64,000 bases of DNA from BOG-1112 sp964611335 (GTDB lineage Bacteria; Bdellovibrionota_B; Oligoflexia; Oligoflexales; Bog-1112). The notes beneath the pieces were generated by a model that was not told the origin of the DNA, did not search any database, and saw only the letters and a list, made by a program, of their open reading frames with translations. The position numbers and the translations under genes were made by a program. Shown here one piece after another: positions 33,969 through 43,544 of this stretch (position 1 is the stretch's first letter; every line of letters starts with the position of its first letter). The stretch lies in the NCBI GenBank assembly GCA_964611335.1, contig CAZSXR010000002.1, forward strand, positions 372,001 through 436,000, in the 5' to 3' direction.

Positions 33969-34904
33969 ATGAACTCTCCTCACATCCACAAACAAGTTAG
34001 CAGCTATATGATGAGAAATACTTTTATTGCATTTTCACTTCTTGCTTCAGCTCACTCACAAGCAAAACAGTTTACGAATTTTGAAATCATTGGTGAAACT
34101 AAGGGATGTGCTCCCTTAAGCAACGTCATGAAAAATCATCTGCAATGGGATATAGTTAGTGTCCCAAAAGAAATAAATGCAGGGCAACAGCTCAGTGGGG
34201 TTATTAAATTTACTAAGAACTTTCAATTATCTGAAACTGATTGGTTCCGAAAATATAGTGACTTTTCGATACGTTTAGCTATAGATCAACCTTACCCTCA
34301 TATATTTCACTCTAATCCATCCTCAAACTTTAAAGATTTCCTGTTTGAAGCAACAAATGACCTTGAACTTTTCTTTTCCTACGATATTCCTCTTCACATT
34401 GGAGGTAACTTTCAGATTCAGTTGTCAATTCTATTCTATGGCAAGAACCCAGACACGCATATGTGCATGCTTATTGGACGATTTGATCAAGAAGTTAATA
34501 TACTTTCTGATGATATACATATGCTTCCACCTCTTTTGCGTTCTTTAACAGTTGATAAGACATTTTACACTGCTGGTGAATATGTGACTGCGCAATTAAC
34601 TTTAAGTTCACCGTTAGATAGCTTGGATACGGATCATTTTGAATGGATCAATCCAGCAGTGCCACAAGGAAATGAAGATCGCGGCTTCCCGGAGTTTGAG
34701 TACAATGTATTTCGACGTTTTACTTTAAATGATGATGGTAGTTACACAATTTTAGTAAAAATTCCTCGCTGGGTTAAGCCTGGAAGGTATTATCTCAAGT
34801 ATTTTAATCGCCAGAACAAATATAAAAACTTCGAGAGTGAAGTCGGTATCCATGATGCTGAAGAGCTGCGAGTTAGTCAAAGTTCCCCTTTAATCGTTAA
34901 ATGA
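33969..34904 (+). CDS. Exported protein of unknown function
   Basis: The 311-aa product carries a signal peptide after a short N-region (RNTFIAFSLLASAHSQAKQ, cleavage after SQA), so an internal ATG at about codon 14-15 may be the real start. The mature protein is rich in aromatic and beta-type residues, with two beta-sandwich-like halves (TAGEYVTAQLTL and DGSYTILVKIPRWVKPGRYYL look Ig-like). No family recognised. It follows the DUF2007 gene by 6 nt with GAAAGG as ribosome site, so they are probably co-transcribed. Confidence 0.65.
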   Translation: MNSPHIHKQVSSYMMRNTFIAFSLLASAHSQAKQFTNFEIIGETKGCAPLSNVMKNHLQWDIVSVPKEINAGQQLSGVIKFTKNFQLSETDWFRKYSDFSIRLAIDQPYPHIFHSNPSSNFKDFLFEATNDLELFFSYDIPLHIGGNFQIQLSILFYGKNPDTHMCMLIGRFDQEVNILSDDIHMLPPLLRSLTVDKTFYTAGEYVTAQLTLSSPLDSLDTDHFEWINPAVPQGNEDRGFPEFEYNVFRRFTLNDDGSYTILVKIPRWVKPGRYYLKYFNRQNKYKNFESEVGIHDAEELRVSQSSPLIVK

Positions 34905-34914
34905 TCCGTCTGTT

Positions 34915-35520
34915 TTAAAAATTCATGACCTTTGCATGAAGTTTCTGAAACCTATTTTGAGAGGGAGAGAAATTAGGTGCTACAAAAAGCAATCCATAAG
35001 CTTCATCATCGTACAAAACATCAGAACCCAGAAGGTCTACAGCTAGATACTTCTTTAGTTTTATTTTTGTTTTATCGGCTTTCAATTCACTCACGAGAAG
35101 TTTTATAACTTGTAATGATCTTTCTCTATCTTTTCCATATAGCTGAGCAGCAACATGCAAAGCAGTTGTCCCAAAATATGTTTGTTGGTCAACGTTCACT
35201 CCATGTTCCATCACTAGAAATCGAATTAAAGGAACATCCAAAGCATAAGTTGCAAAATGTAAAGGACTATCACCTCTACTGTCTAAAGTCTCAGGATCCG
35301 CTCCTTCATCAATCAATGCTCTAAGTGTTTCACACATTTTCTCCAACTCTTCCAGACTAGGAGATGTCCTCGGTTTTAAAGACTCTTCCATAAGGCGTTT
35401 GAGCTGAAGACTTTTCTTTTCATCATATTGCCTTTTACAAGGCTTACACCTTGTTTCTTCAGCAGACGCATGAAGCAAACTTGAGAACGCAAGACATGTA
35501 AAAAAAACAAAGTGCATCAT
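34915..35520 (-). CDS. Exported ankyrin-repeat protein
   Basis: The 201-aa protein has a signal peptide (MMHFVFFTCLAFSSLLHASA) and two to three ankyrin repeats at about residues 65-140 (LIDEGADPETLDSRGDSPLHFA, FLVMEHGVNVDQQTYFGTTALHVAAQLYG), with a capping helix. Periplasmic ankyrin proteins mediate protein contacts; some are catalase- or toxin-immunity-associated. No partner gene is evident. Converges on the plus-strand secreted orphan. Confidence 0.82.
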   Translation of the reverse strand: MMHFVFFTCLAFSSLLHASAEETRCKPCKRQYDEKKSLQLKRLMEESLKPRTSPSLEELEKMCETLRALIDEGADPETLDSRGDSPLHFATYALDVPLIRFLVMEHGVNVDQQTYFGTTALHVAAQLYGKDRERSLQVIKLLVSELKADKTKIKLKKYLAVDLLGSDVLYDDEAYGLLFVAPNFSPSQNRFQKLHAKVMNF

Positions 35521-35727
35521 AACCTCAAATCTACGATAGTAGACCTAACCTTATAAGCAATTGACTTTCAAAGAACAACTCTTCGATTTTCACATTATAA
35601 ATTTCTATAATTTATACATAATATTTCCATATTTTTAGCATGTTATATTTTATTTTTAATTAAATTTTGCCTAGTTCCGAGAAGTGCAAAGTCGGGGATC
35701 TTTATTAGCTATATAAAGGAGTTAGCC

Positions 35728-36081
35728 ATGTCCAAGAAAGATAAAAGAAACCAACAACAAGAGGGTCACCATAATAATCACCGGCCTCAGCAACAGCAGA
35801 ATCAGTCACAACCAAACGCCCAGAGCACTTCACCTGTTGCAAGCAATCTTCAAGTTGAACCAGACAAAGAAACAGGCAACTGGACTGTCCACCCTATTGC
35901 TCGTCAAAAAGAGCCAGTACTATGGATTGTTGAATGCAATACAAAAAATGAAGCCAACAACCTAAAAAACGACATCGCCAACGGAAAATCAAAAGCTCCT
36001 ATTGAAGATCCACAGCACTACAGCACCCCTCGAAGACACAGCAATGGAAAGACTCTCATCTACTATCCCAAAGCCTCCTAA
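35728..36081 (+). CDS. Small Q/N/H-rich protein, weakly DUF2188-like
   Basis: The 117-aa protein starts with a hydrophilic low-complexity region (NQQQEGHHNNHRPQQQQNQS) and ends with a compact part, GNWTVHPIARQKEPVLWIVE, TKNEANNLKNDIANGK and HSNGKTLIYYP, which resembles DUF2188 (small domain reading W-V ... EA ... NG). AAAGGAGTTA ribosome site 6 nt before ATG. It is followed by a clear terminator, so it is probably a single-gene unit. Function unknown. Confidence 0.65.
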   Translation: MSKKDKRNQQQEGHHNNHRPQQQQNQSQPNAQSTSPVASNLQVEPDKETGNWTVHPIARQKEPVLWIVECNTKNEANNLKNDIANGKSKAPIEDPQHYSTPRRHSNGKTLIYYPKAS

Positions 36082-36100
36082 AATCCTTTTCCTATAGTTC

Positions 36101-36298
36101 TTAAGAGAGCTCTAATTTTCTTAGAGCTCTTTTTAATTGGACAGAATCCTTTTTGTCCTCTATAGGAATTTCTTCGAACTTTTGGTGAGAGTTATGAACT
36201 ATCAAGGCCACAATTTCTCTTCTTCCTTCTCCATCACATGCGTTGTCGTCGTCTGTGTGGTGGGCTAACGCCCACATTTTTTGTAAATCAAAATTCAT
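36101..36298 (-). CDS. Uncertain small protein
   Basis: A 65-codon frame from ATG 36298 (MNFDLQKMWALAHHTDDDNA) to a stop inside the terminator hairpin. It has coding-like composition (charged, with a repeated helical C-terminus), but a weak ribosome site and no recognised family. It fills the space between the Q-rich protein and brnQ. Confidence 0.35.
   Translation of the reverse strand: MNFDLQKMWALAHHTDDDNACDGEGRREIVALIVHNSHQKFEEIPIEDKKDSVQLKRALRKLELS
36106..36134 (+). terminator. Rho-independent terminator after the Q-rich protein gene
   Basis: AGAGCTCTAA (36106-36115) pairs with TTAGAGCTCT (36121-36130) across TTTTC and is followed by four T. Confidence 0.75.
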
Positions 36299-36344
36299 TT
36301 TATAAATATCAACTCTCAAAGAAATTTCTCATTAGGAATAACAC

Positions 36345-37499
36345 ATGAATTGGAAACAAATGTCCCTTATTGGTGGCGCCCTCTTCACGATGCTCTTCGG
36401 TGCTGGAAATATTATTTTCCCACTTATACTTGGTCGGGCACTAGGTACTTCTACCCCCTATGCCATGTTTGGATTTTTATTAACAGGCGTGCTTTTACCC
36501 CTGCTTGGTTTTATTTCTATTATGCTTGTAAAAGGTGACTACGTTATCTTTCTTAAAAGTTTAGGAAAAATTCCTGCTTTTATCATTGCTTCTCTCTGTA
36601 TGATTTTACTAGGGCCTATTGGTGCTATTCCTCGTTGCATAGCCCTCGCTCACGCAGACCTTGCCTGGTATTTTCCTTCCCTTTCGATTTTTGTCTTTAG
36701 TATTTTTGCTGCATGTCTACTAGCCTTATGTACTTTTAAAACGTCAAATATGATGGACATCATAGGCCGCTTTCTAGGTCCGATTAAAATTCTAAGTTTA
36801 ATTTCTATAGCAATAGTCGGTGTCCTTGTAAGCGGAGAAGCAGAAATAGGTCAGCAATCTGCCACACAAAGTTTCTCCCAAGGAATGCTGAGTGGATACG
36901 GAACTCTCGATCTACTTGCCGTTCTTTTCTTCTCACAATTTATTTTCACACTTCTCGTTCCTGAAGGAAAAAATATCGAACAAAAAGAGCTTTTGAAACG
37001 TACTTTTTTTGTAAGTGCTATTGCAGGAACACTGATGTGCATTGTGTATATAGGTTTTTCAATAGCAGCTGTTTTGCATGGGTCAAAACTCAATGGTATC
37101 GCGGATGATACTTTGCTAAGCGCACTTGCTTCTACCGTTCTTGGAGCCAAATCAGGCATTTTTGCAAATATCACAATTGCAATCACATGCCTCACTTCTG
37201 CCATTGCTTTAACTGCTAGTTTCGCAGATTTTCTTTCCCGTTTTGTTTTTAAAGAACGCATTTCATACAAGACTGCTTTATTTATCACAATCAGTCTTTC
37301 AGCAATTTTTGCAAACCTTCGTTTTGCAGGAATTATGAAAACCATTTTACCTGCCATCAACCTTCTCTACCCAGCACTGGTTGTGTTTGCAGCTCTGCAT
37401 CTTTTCTTAATCTTTGTTCAAAAGCATTCTTCAAAACTTGCACGCAATGCTTTCTTTCTAACCCTTGCTGCAAGTGTTCTTCTAGATCTTTTGGATTGA
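36345..37499 (+). CDS. brnQ: Branched-chain amino acid:cation symporter BrnQ
   Basis: The 384-aa integral membrane protein has about 11-12 helices and the LIV-II family N-terminus MLFGAGNIIFPLILG, then GPIGAIPRCIALAH and later LAVLFFSQFIFTLLVPEGKN. It imports Leu, Ile and Val with Na+ or H+. Slightly shorter than E. coli BrnQ (439 aa). AGGAAT precedes the ATG. Confidence 0.9.
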   Translation: MNWKQMSLIGGALFTMLFGAGNIIFPLILGRALGTSTPYAMFGFLLTGVLLPLLGFISIMLVKGDYVIFLKSLGKIPAFIIASLCMILLGPIGAIPRCIALAHADLAWYFPSLSIFVFSIFAACLLALCTFKTSNMMDIIGRFLGPIKILSLISIAIVGVLVSGEAEIGQQSATQSFSQGMLSGYGTLDLLAVLFFSQFIFTLLVPEGKNIEQKELLKRTFFVSAIAGTLMCIVYIGFSIAAVLHGSKLNGIADDTLLSALASTVLGAKSGIFANITIAITCLTSAIALTASFADFLSRFVFKERISYKTALFITISLSAIFANLRFAGIMKTILPAINLLYPALVVFAALHLFLIFVQKHSSKLARNAFFLTLAASVLLDLLD

Positions 37500-37508
37500 T
37501 TTACTTAA

Positions 37509-37736
37509 TCAATTCGCAAAGAGTTTAGAAAAATCCGTTTTTTTCTCCTTCGCATTCCCCTCTATATCAAGAATCAACTCTTTCTGACTGTCCGTATCAT
37601 AAAGACTCAAATGCCCAATTCCTCGCCCAATCAACAAAGCATCTATTCCACTTCTTAGCTCTACCAATTCTCTCATTTTTAAACTCAAGCTGATATTCTG
37701 AAGAGGTCTATTCTCTTCGTTATCAAATAAATACAT
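37509..37736 (-). CDS. Small protein of unknown function
   Basis: A 75-aa hydrophilic frame (MYLFDNEENRPLQNISLSLK; later RSGIDALLIGRGIGHLSLYD) converging on brnQ with a 9-nt gap. Composition is protein-like; no family recognised. The 187-nt gap to dtd carries no other visible gene. Confidence 0.45.
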   Translation of the reverse strand: MYLFDNEENRPLQNISLSLKMRELVELRSGIDALLIGRGIGHLSLYDTDSQKELILDIEGNAKEKKTDFSKLFAN

Positions 37737-37923
37737 TTCAATCTCACTTTCTTTAAAATCTACTGCTCACAAGATCTCAAAAGAAAAAATGTCAGGACAC
37801 TGATTTCTGCTTCGGAAACAATTTATCTTATTTCCGAACCGCCTACTCTTTAAATTATTTAAGTGAAATGGACTTTAGGTTCAGGTAGAGTTCTTATGTT
37901 ATCGATAAGTTCTAAAGGATATT

Positions 37924-38361
37924 ATGAAAGCGATTTTACAAAGAGTGAGCGAGGCTAGTGTTAAAGTCGAGGGAAAAACAGTTGGTGGATGCACAAACGG
38001 TTGGTTCATTTTACTCGGAGTAACCCATGCAGATACCAGAGAAGACATTCTGAAGCTTAGTAAAAAAATTATTTCCCTCCGAGCTTTTAATGATGAGAAT
38101 CAAAAAATGAACCTCGATATTAAAAGCGCTAAAGGAAGCATTCTCGTTGTAAGCCAATTCACACTTTATGGAGATCTCAGCAAAGGAAATCGACCATCTT
38201 TTCTCGGTGCTGCTAAACCAGAACATGCGAAAAAACTTTATGAGGAATTTATTGCTCAATTAAAAAGCGAAGGTCTGTCAGTCGGTTCAGGAATTTTTGG
38301 AGCCAATATGCAAATCTATACCGTCTGCGACGGTCCCGTTAGTTTCGTTTTAGATAGCTAA
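37924..38361 (+). CDS. dtd: D-aminoacyl-tRNA deacylase
   Basis: The 145-aa enzyme removes D-amino acids from tRNA. Signature motifs: LQRVSEASVKV, VVSQFTLYGDLSKGNRPSF (the SQxT active site) and the C-terminal GANMQIYTVCDGPVSF, where the usual NxGPxT is CDGPVS: Asn replaced by Cys and Thr by Ser. Normal length. Confidence 0.95.
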   Translation: MKAILQRVSEASVKVEGKTVGGCTNGWFILLGVTHADTREDILKLSKKIISLRAFNDENQKMNLDIKSAKGSILVVSQFTLYGDLSKGNRPSFLGAAKPEHAKKLYEEFIAQLKSEGLSVGSGIFGANMQIYTVCDGPVSFVLDS

Positions 38362-38477
38362 ACATCTTAATTACTAAAAGAAATTTGCTCCTGACATGAG
38401 TCAAATTATGGCTATATTTTTAAGCAATTTCTATGCTAAAATACTCACTCATTTTTCCAACCCATAGGAATAAACTC

Positions 38478-39455
38478 ATGATTCAGAATAAACAAGTCAT
38501 CGCTGCAGGTGCTTTTATTTTTGATAAAGAGGAAAGAATCTTTCTTGCAAAGTTCAAAACTAAATTCAATGCAAAGTGGTCCATACCTGGCGGAAAACTT
38601 GAATTTGGTGAAAATGCTATTGATGCTGTCATCCGAGAAGTAAAAGAAGAGACAAACATCGACATCCAAAATCCTGAGTTCCTAGAACAGGGCTCATTCA
38701 TTGCCAACAACATTCACGTTATATATATAGACTATATCGCTGATTACGATCAAAACTCAAATATTAAACTTAACGAAGAATTTTCACAGTGGGGTTTCTT
38801 TACAAGAAAAGAACTCGACACGCTCGACATCATTCCTAAAACAAAAGATACAATACTTATAGCACTCCGCAAGCGTACACAAAAACGTTGGGTCCTTGAA
38901 CTTACAAAATATAATCTTGGTTTGATAAGAAAGTCAGTCAGCGTTCATGAGTCTCAGAACAACTGGATAGAAGCCCATAAGTGGGTACAAGAACAAATAA
39001 GAAAAACGCTAGACTCTAGCTATAACATAGAATCTATTGGGAGCACGAGCATTCCTGGTCTTGCTGCAAAACCCATTCTCGATTTACTCCTAATCTATTC
39101 AGACTCAGAAAAATTCTCAAAGGACATAAAAACAATAGAAGAGTTGGGATTCACCTATAAAGGTGATGCCGTCGCACGGGTGGAAGGAACGGAACCTAGC
39201 AAAGATCGACATTTTTTTGCGTTTTATAATCCTGAAAACAATATTGACTATGTCCACCTTCACGCTCTGCCTGTAGGAGATTCAAAAATTGATGATTATA
39301 TAAAATTTAGAGATCTTCTGAGATCTAACGAGGAGTTGAGAAAAGAATATAGAAATTTAAAAACATTATTCCGAGAACATAATCTCGTTCGCCACGCTTA
39401 CACCCGATCCAAAAAAGATCTCATAATCAAAATACTGAACACGGGAAAACCATGA
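38478..39455 (+). CDS. NUDIX hydrolase-GrpB nucleotidyltransferase-like fusion
   Basis: ATG 38478 has AGGAAT 7 nt upstream, giving 325 aa. The N-terminal NUDIX domain (1-140) has the box GGKLEFGENAIDAVIREVKE running into ETN (38-60) with REVKEE intact. From about 150 a GrpB/UPF0157 domain follows: IGSTSIPGLAAKPILDLLL, YVHLHALP and FRDLLRSN. NUDIX enzymes cleave nucleoside-diphosphate-linked compounds; GrpB is nucleotidyltransferase-like, function unclear. The fusion is unusual. Overlaps the downstream methyltransferase by ATGA. Confidence 0.88.
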   Translation: MIQNKQVIAAGAFIFDKEERIFLAKFKTKFNAKWSIPGGKLEFGENAIDAVIREVKEETNIDIQNPEFLEQGSFIANNIHVIYIDYIADYDQNSNIKLNEEFSQWGFFTRKELDTLDIIPKTKDTILIALRKRTQKRWVLELTKYNLGLIRKSVSVHESQNNWIEAHKWVQEQIRKTLDSSYNIESIGSTSIPGLAAKPILDLLLIYSDSEKFSKDIKTIEELGFTYKGDAVARVEGTEPSKDRHFFAFYNPENNIDYVHLHALPVGDSKIDDYIKFRDLLRSNEELRKEYRNLKTLFREHNLVRHAYTRSKKDLIIKILNTGKP

Positions 39456-40366
39456 CAGACTTTTTAGAAAAAGCAAAGAAACATTGGACTCAAGATAGGG
39501 TAAAAAAAGTAACAGGTGGGAAAAAACTCTTAGTGACCCCCGACCGAGCACCCGAACTTTTGCGAGTCATGGGCCTTCTCAATAATGACGCTTCTATGTC
39601 TGCAAATGATGTTCGTAAGTTCCGTCAGATCAACCATATGCTGGCACTCATACATGAAGATTTGGCAGCGTTGACTAAAAATCATCCCACAATACGAACC
39701 ATAGACATCGGCTGTGGCAATTCCTACATGACACTGATGTTGACCTGGTACTTCAAGGAAGTACTTAAGCATCCATTTGAATGCGTTGGTATAGATTCCA
39801 ATCAAAAAGTTATTGAAAAAAGTATAGAAAAATCAAAATCACTCGAATATGAAAATTTTTTAAAATTCCAACTAGGTGATATAAGAAATTTCACATGGAA
39901 ATCCCTTTATGAGACCTTGTTCTCAAAAAAAGATACAAGACCCAACCTCGTAATCGCTCTTCATGCTTGTGATATCGCGACAGACTATGCTTTGGCTTTT
40001 GGAATTCAAAACAAAGCAGATTACATTGCAGCAGCCCCTTGCTGTCAGGCTGAACTTGCTTCAAAATGGAAGAGCCTGGTTAATGAACACAACCCCTTCT
40101 CTCCTATTTTTCGCTCTCATCATTTTCGTAGAGAGATAGCTTCTGAAATAACAGATGTGATGAGAATGCTTCTCGTACGATCTAGAGGTTATGAAGTCAC
40201 TGCAACTGAATTCGTTGGCCAAGAACATGCCATGAAAAACAGACTTCTTACTTGCATACGTCGGGGCTCAAAACTTCCCGACGCGCTTGAACAATTTGAA
40301 AACCTAAAAAATTCTCTCGGTTCATGCAGCATAAGCTTGGAAAAATTGCTAGGTATAAATTTTTGA
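39452..40366 (+). CDS. Methyltransf_32-like SAM-dependent methyltransferase
   Basis: The 304-aa protein has a Rossmann SAM motif IDIGCGNSYMTLML followed by acidic VGIDSN, then ALHACDIATDYAL and APCCQAEL, both hallmarks of the Methyltransf_32 family (TRMT13/METTL25-like). An RNA substrate is plausible given neighbours but not shown. Translationally coupled to the NUDIX-GrpB gene (4-nt overlap). Confidence 0.82.
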   Translation: MTDFLEKAKKHWTQDRVKKVTGGKKLLVTPDRAPELLRVMGLLNNDASMSANDVRKFRQINHMLALIHEDLAALTKNHPTIRTIDIGCGNSYMTLMLTWYFKEVLKHPFECVGIDSNQKVIEKSIEKSKSLEYENFLKFQLGDIRNFTWKSLYETLFSKKDTRPNLVIALHACDIATDYALAFGIQNKADYIAAAPCCQAELASKWKSLVNEHNPFSPIFRSHHFRREIASEITDVMRMLLVRSRGYEVTATEFVGQEHAMKNRLLTCIRRGSKLPDALEQFENLKNSLGSCSISLEKLLGINF

Positions 40367-40428
40367 CAAAAGCACACTCATAATGAGACTCTTAAATATA
40401 ACCTTTGGCATAAAAGAGGCCAACGCCA

Positions 40429-40848
40429 ATGAAGACACCATCCACCATGCAAAAAAAAGAAGTTTTGAAAGCTCGAATGCTAAAGCTCGGTATAAGCGAA
40501 GAAGATCTCATCGAGAATTTTATTCTTGGCTCAGGAAGCGGTGGCCAGAAAATCAATAAAACCTCTTCTTGCGTTCAACTTAAACACATCCCGACAGGAA
40601 TTGAAATCAAGTGCCAAAGAAGCCGCTCCCGAGAAGCAAATCGTTATTTTGCTCGAGAGGATTTGTGCAAACGCCTTGAAACAAAAATAGAACTTGAGAA
40701 AAAAGAACGTCAAATGCTTGCAGAGAAAACTCGACGTCGAAATCGGAAACCTTCGCGAAATCAAAAAGCAAGAAGACTTGCTGAAAAACGTCTCGTTTCT
40801 GAAAAAAAATCCAGACGTTCTATACACAAACATTCTTCACATGATTAG
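40429..40848 (+). CDS. Stand-alone GGQ release-factor-like protein
   Basis: The 139-aa protein has the class I release-factor catalytic domain with GGQ in GSGSGGQKINKTSSCVQLKH, PTGI and RSREANRYFARE, then a long Lys/Arg-rich tail. It lacks codon-recognition domains. Such proteins (ArfB/ICT1-like and RF-related) hydrolyse peptidyl-tRNA on stalled ribosomes, with the basic tail in the mRNA channel; that role is inferred. AGAGG upstream; the TrmO gene starts 8 nt later. Confidence 0.9.
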   Translation: MKTPSTMQKKEVLKARMLKLGISEEDLIENFILGSGSGGQKINKTSSCVQLKHIPTGIEIKCQRSRSREANRYFAREDLCKRLETKIELEKKERQMLAEKTRRRNRKPSRNQKARRLAEKRLVSEKKSRRSIHKHSSHD

Positions 40849-40856
40849 GAAAGTTC

Positions 40857-41549
40857 ATGTCTTTTAAAGTTGAAGCTATTGGAATTACTCACTCTTGTTT
40901 CAAAGTTAAATTCGGAACACCAAGACAAAGCCAAATAGCAAAAAACTCTCAAGCTTACATTGAAATCTTCACTAAATGGGAACCTAGCAAGTGCTTGAAG
41001 GGACTTGAAAACTTTTCACATGCATGGATTCTTTTCTGGTTTCACGATAATAAAAATCTCATTTACAAACCCATTGTACGCCCACCTCGCTTGGGACGCA
41101 AAGGTATCGGCGCTCTCGCAACACGTTCTCCTCTGCGACCAAACCCCATAGGCCTAAGTCTCGTTAAGATTGAAAAGGTCGAAAAAAACCGCATTTATTT
41201 TTCAGGCGTCGATATCATCGAAGGAACTCCTGTCATCGATATCAAACCTTATATCCACCAATATGATTACACATCTCATTCAAAATCAGGATGGCTTGAG
41301 AATATAGAATCTGAAAACCTTCAAGTCGAATTTTCTCAAGAAGCTCTTGAAAAAATAAAAGAACTTCCTCATGCACATCTTAAAAAAAATATAGAGGACA
41401 TTCTGAAATCAGATATTCGAAATCGTAACGATAAAAACCCTGAAAAATCTAAGAAAATATTAGGTTTTTACTATGAAAATTTAAACATCCTCTTCCAAAG
41501 TTCAGAAAAAAAAGTTCTAGTTTTAAAAATCGAATACGTCAAAAACTAA
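40857..41549 (+). CDS. trmO: tRNA (adenine-N6)-methyltransferase TrmO
   Basis: The 230-aa TsaA/YaeB-family protein N6-methylates t6A37 in tRNA-Thr. Motifs: IGITHSCFKVKFGTPRQSQI, FSHAWILFWFHDN, RPPRLGRKGIGALATRSPLRPNPIGLSLV and EGTPVIDIKPYI. Probably co-transcribed with the GGQ protein. Overlaps the convergent kup gene by 4 nt. Confidence 0.92.
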   Translation: MSFKVEAIGITHSCFKVKFGTPRQSQIAKNSQAYIEIFTKWEPSKCLKGLENFSHAWILFWFHDNKNLIYKPIVRPPRLGRKGIGALATRSPLRPNPIGLSLVKIEKVEKNRIYFSGVDIIEGTPVIDIKPYIHQYDYTSHSKSGWLENIESENLQVEFSQEALEKIKELPHAHLKKNIEDILKSDIRNRNDKNPEKSKKILGFYYENLNILFQSSEKKVLVLKIEYVKN

Positions 41550-43501
41550 AGTTCAACTTGAGTCCCAATTTCAAAAACTTGATCAGGAGGAAGTTTGAAA
41601 AAATCTGTTGCTCTCTGCGCATTTTTGGAAAGGAATTGGAAAAGAAGAGTTTGCCATATCGGCATGGATGGTTTTTTACTGATCAGAAGAGTTTCGCGGC
41701 CTAAAAAATAGGTCAATTCGGACATATTGAATTTCAATCCATTAATTTGAGATCTCAAGAGAATAATGGGTATGTTAAATGTATCCATAAACCCATATTT
41801 CACATTTATAGAATAAATCCCATTCTCATGATTTTTGATGATAAATCTGTTTTCCCAAGACACCCGAGGAATATCTTCCACAACAACATTCATAAGAACT
41901 GTAGTTTCATGAAGCATACGGTTGTGTTTTATATTATGAACCAAAGAAGGGGGAATACCCTCTGAAATACTCGTCATAAATATAGCAGTACCTTTAACCC
42001 TCTTAACATCTTCATTTTTTATCACTTTTAGAAACTTCTCAAAAGGAAATACTCGCTCTTTAATTTTTGAATAAAGTACATCTCTCCCCTTTTTCCAAGT
42101 TAACATGACCATAATAATAGCTCCCCCCATAACAAGAGGAAACCAACCCCCATTCGGAATCTTATGTATATTTGAAAGAAAAAACCCAACATCTATAATC
42201 AAAAAAACAAAACCAAAACTCAGAGTAGAAATTAAACTCCAATTCCATTTATTTCGAGCAATAACACAAACCAAAAGAGTTGTAATGACCATTGTGCATG
42301 TAATCGCAATACCATAAGCCGCTGCTAAATTCCCTGAATTCTCAAAAAACAAAACGAGAAAAACTGTAGCAATCAATAAAAACCAGTTCACAGCTGGAAC
42401 ATAGATTTGACCCTTCTCTTTTTCATTTGTATGTATGATATGCAGTCTTGGTAAATATCCCAATTGAACAGCTTGATGTGTGAGAGAAAACGTTCCAGAA
42501 ATTAAAGCCTGAGATGCAATGATCGTAGCAAGTGTCGCAATCGCAATAGTAGGATATAACAGAGGCTCTGGAACCAATTTGAAAAAAGGATTATCAACAG
42601 CTGAAGGATCTCTGAGTAACAAAGCGCCCTGACCAAAATAATTTAAAACAAGAGAAGGAAAAACCACACAGAACCAACCCAACTGGATCGGAGATTTCCC
42701 AAAATGTCCCATATCTGCATATAGAGCTTCACCACCTGTAACAACAAGAAAAACTGTTCCTAAAATAAAGAATCCTTTCCACTGATTTCTTATAAAAAAA
42801 TCGACACCATAATAAGGATTCATGCTCTGCAAAATTCGTAAATCTTGCACTAAATTATAGATGCCCATCAGTGATATGACGATAAACCAAGTGAGAATAA
42901 TAGGGCCGAAGGCTTTTCCCACCCGAAGGGTTCCATAATGCTGTGGTAAAAATATTAATATTAAGATTGCAATCGTAATAGGTACTACAACAGGATCAAA
43001 AGCTGGTGCAGCTACTGTAAGCCCCTCAACCGCACTCAATACTGAAATCGCAGGAGTTATCATCCCATCACCAAACAAGAGAGCCGTTCCAAATAATCCA
43101 AGGGTGAGCAATCCTATATTCCGTCGCGATTGAACCATAGGCTTAGGAAAGGCGAGAGCAACTAAAGCCATAACGCCACCCTCACCATTATTATTTGCAT
43201 TCATTACAAACATTAAATATTTTATCGAAATAATGAAAATAAGAGCCCAGAAAATAAGCGACATAATTCCAAGCACATTAGCTTCTGTTGGAAGAATCCC
43301 ATTTGCACCTGTAAAACACTGACGAACTGCGTACAACGGGCTTGTTCCAATATCCCCAAAAACTATACCTAGCGCGCTCAGACTCAGTCCAACGAGAGAT
43401 CGATAATTACGTCCATTTTCTTGATTCACAGAACACCTACTAAAAAAAATTACGAAAGCACTTGACGAAACAACCCCACTCTGAATAGCTAGCTTCATCA
43501 T
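41546..43501 (-). CDS. kup: Kup-family potassium transporter
   Basis: The 651-aa protein has about 12 membrane helices and a C-terminal soluble domain. Signatures: LGIVFGDIGTSPLYAVRQ, NANNNGEGGVMALVAL, LFGDGMITPAISVLSAVEG and GGEALYADMGHFG. It imports K+ with H+. The first about 25 residues before the conserved core are extra, and a later start is possible. Confidence 0.95.
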   Translation of the reverse strand: MMKLAIQSGVVSSSAFVIFFSRCSVNQENGRNYRSLVGLSLSALGIVFGDIGTSPLYAVRQCFTGANGILPTEANVLGIMSLIFWALIFIISIKYLMFVMNANNNGEGGVMALVALAFPKPMVQSRRNIGLLTLGLFGTALLFGDGMITPAISVLSAVEGLTVAAPAFDPVVVPITIAILILIFLPQHYGTLRVGKAFGPIILTWFIVISLMGIYNLVQDLRILQSMNPYYGVDFFIRNQWKGFFILGTVFLVVTGGEALYADMGHFGKSPIQLGWFCVVFPSLVLNYFGQGALLLRDPSAVDNPFFKLVPEPLLYPTIAIATLATIIASQALISGTFSLTHQAVQLGYLPRLHIIHTNEKEKGQIYVPAVNWFLLIATVFLVLFFENSGNLAAAYGIAITCTMVITTLLVCVIARNKWNWSLISTLSFGFVFLIIDVGFFLSNIHKIPNGGWFPLVMGGAIIMVMLTWKKGRDVLYSKIKERVFPFEKFLKVIKNEDVKRVKGTAIFMTSISEGIPPSLVHNIKHNRMLHETTVLMNVVVEDIPRVSWENRFIIKNHENGIYSINVKYGFMDTFNIPIILLRSQINGLKFNMSELTYFLGRETLLISKKPSMPIWQTLLFQFLSKNAQRATDFFKLPPDQVFEIGTQVEL

Positions 43502-43544
43502 TTTGTCTTTACGACAAAGCTCTCCAAAAAAATAGGGAAACTAA

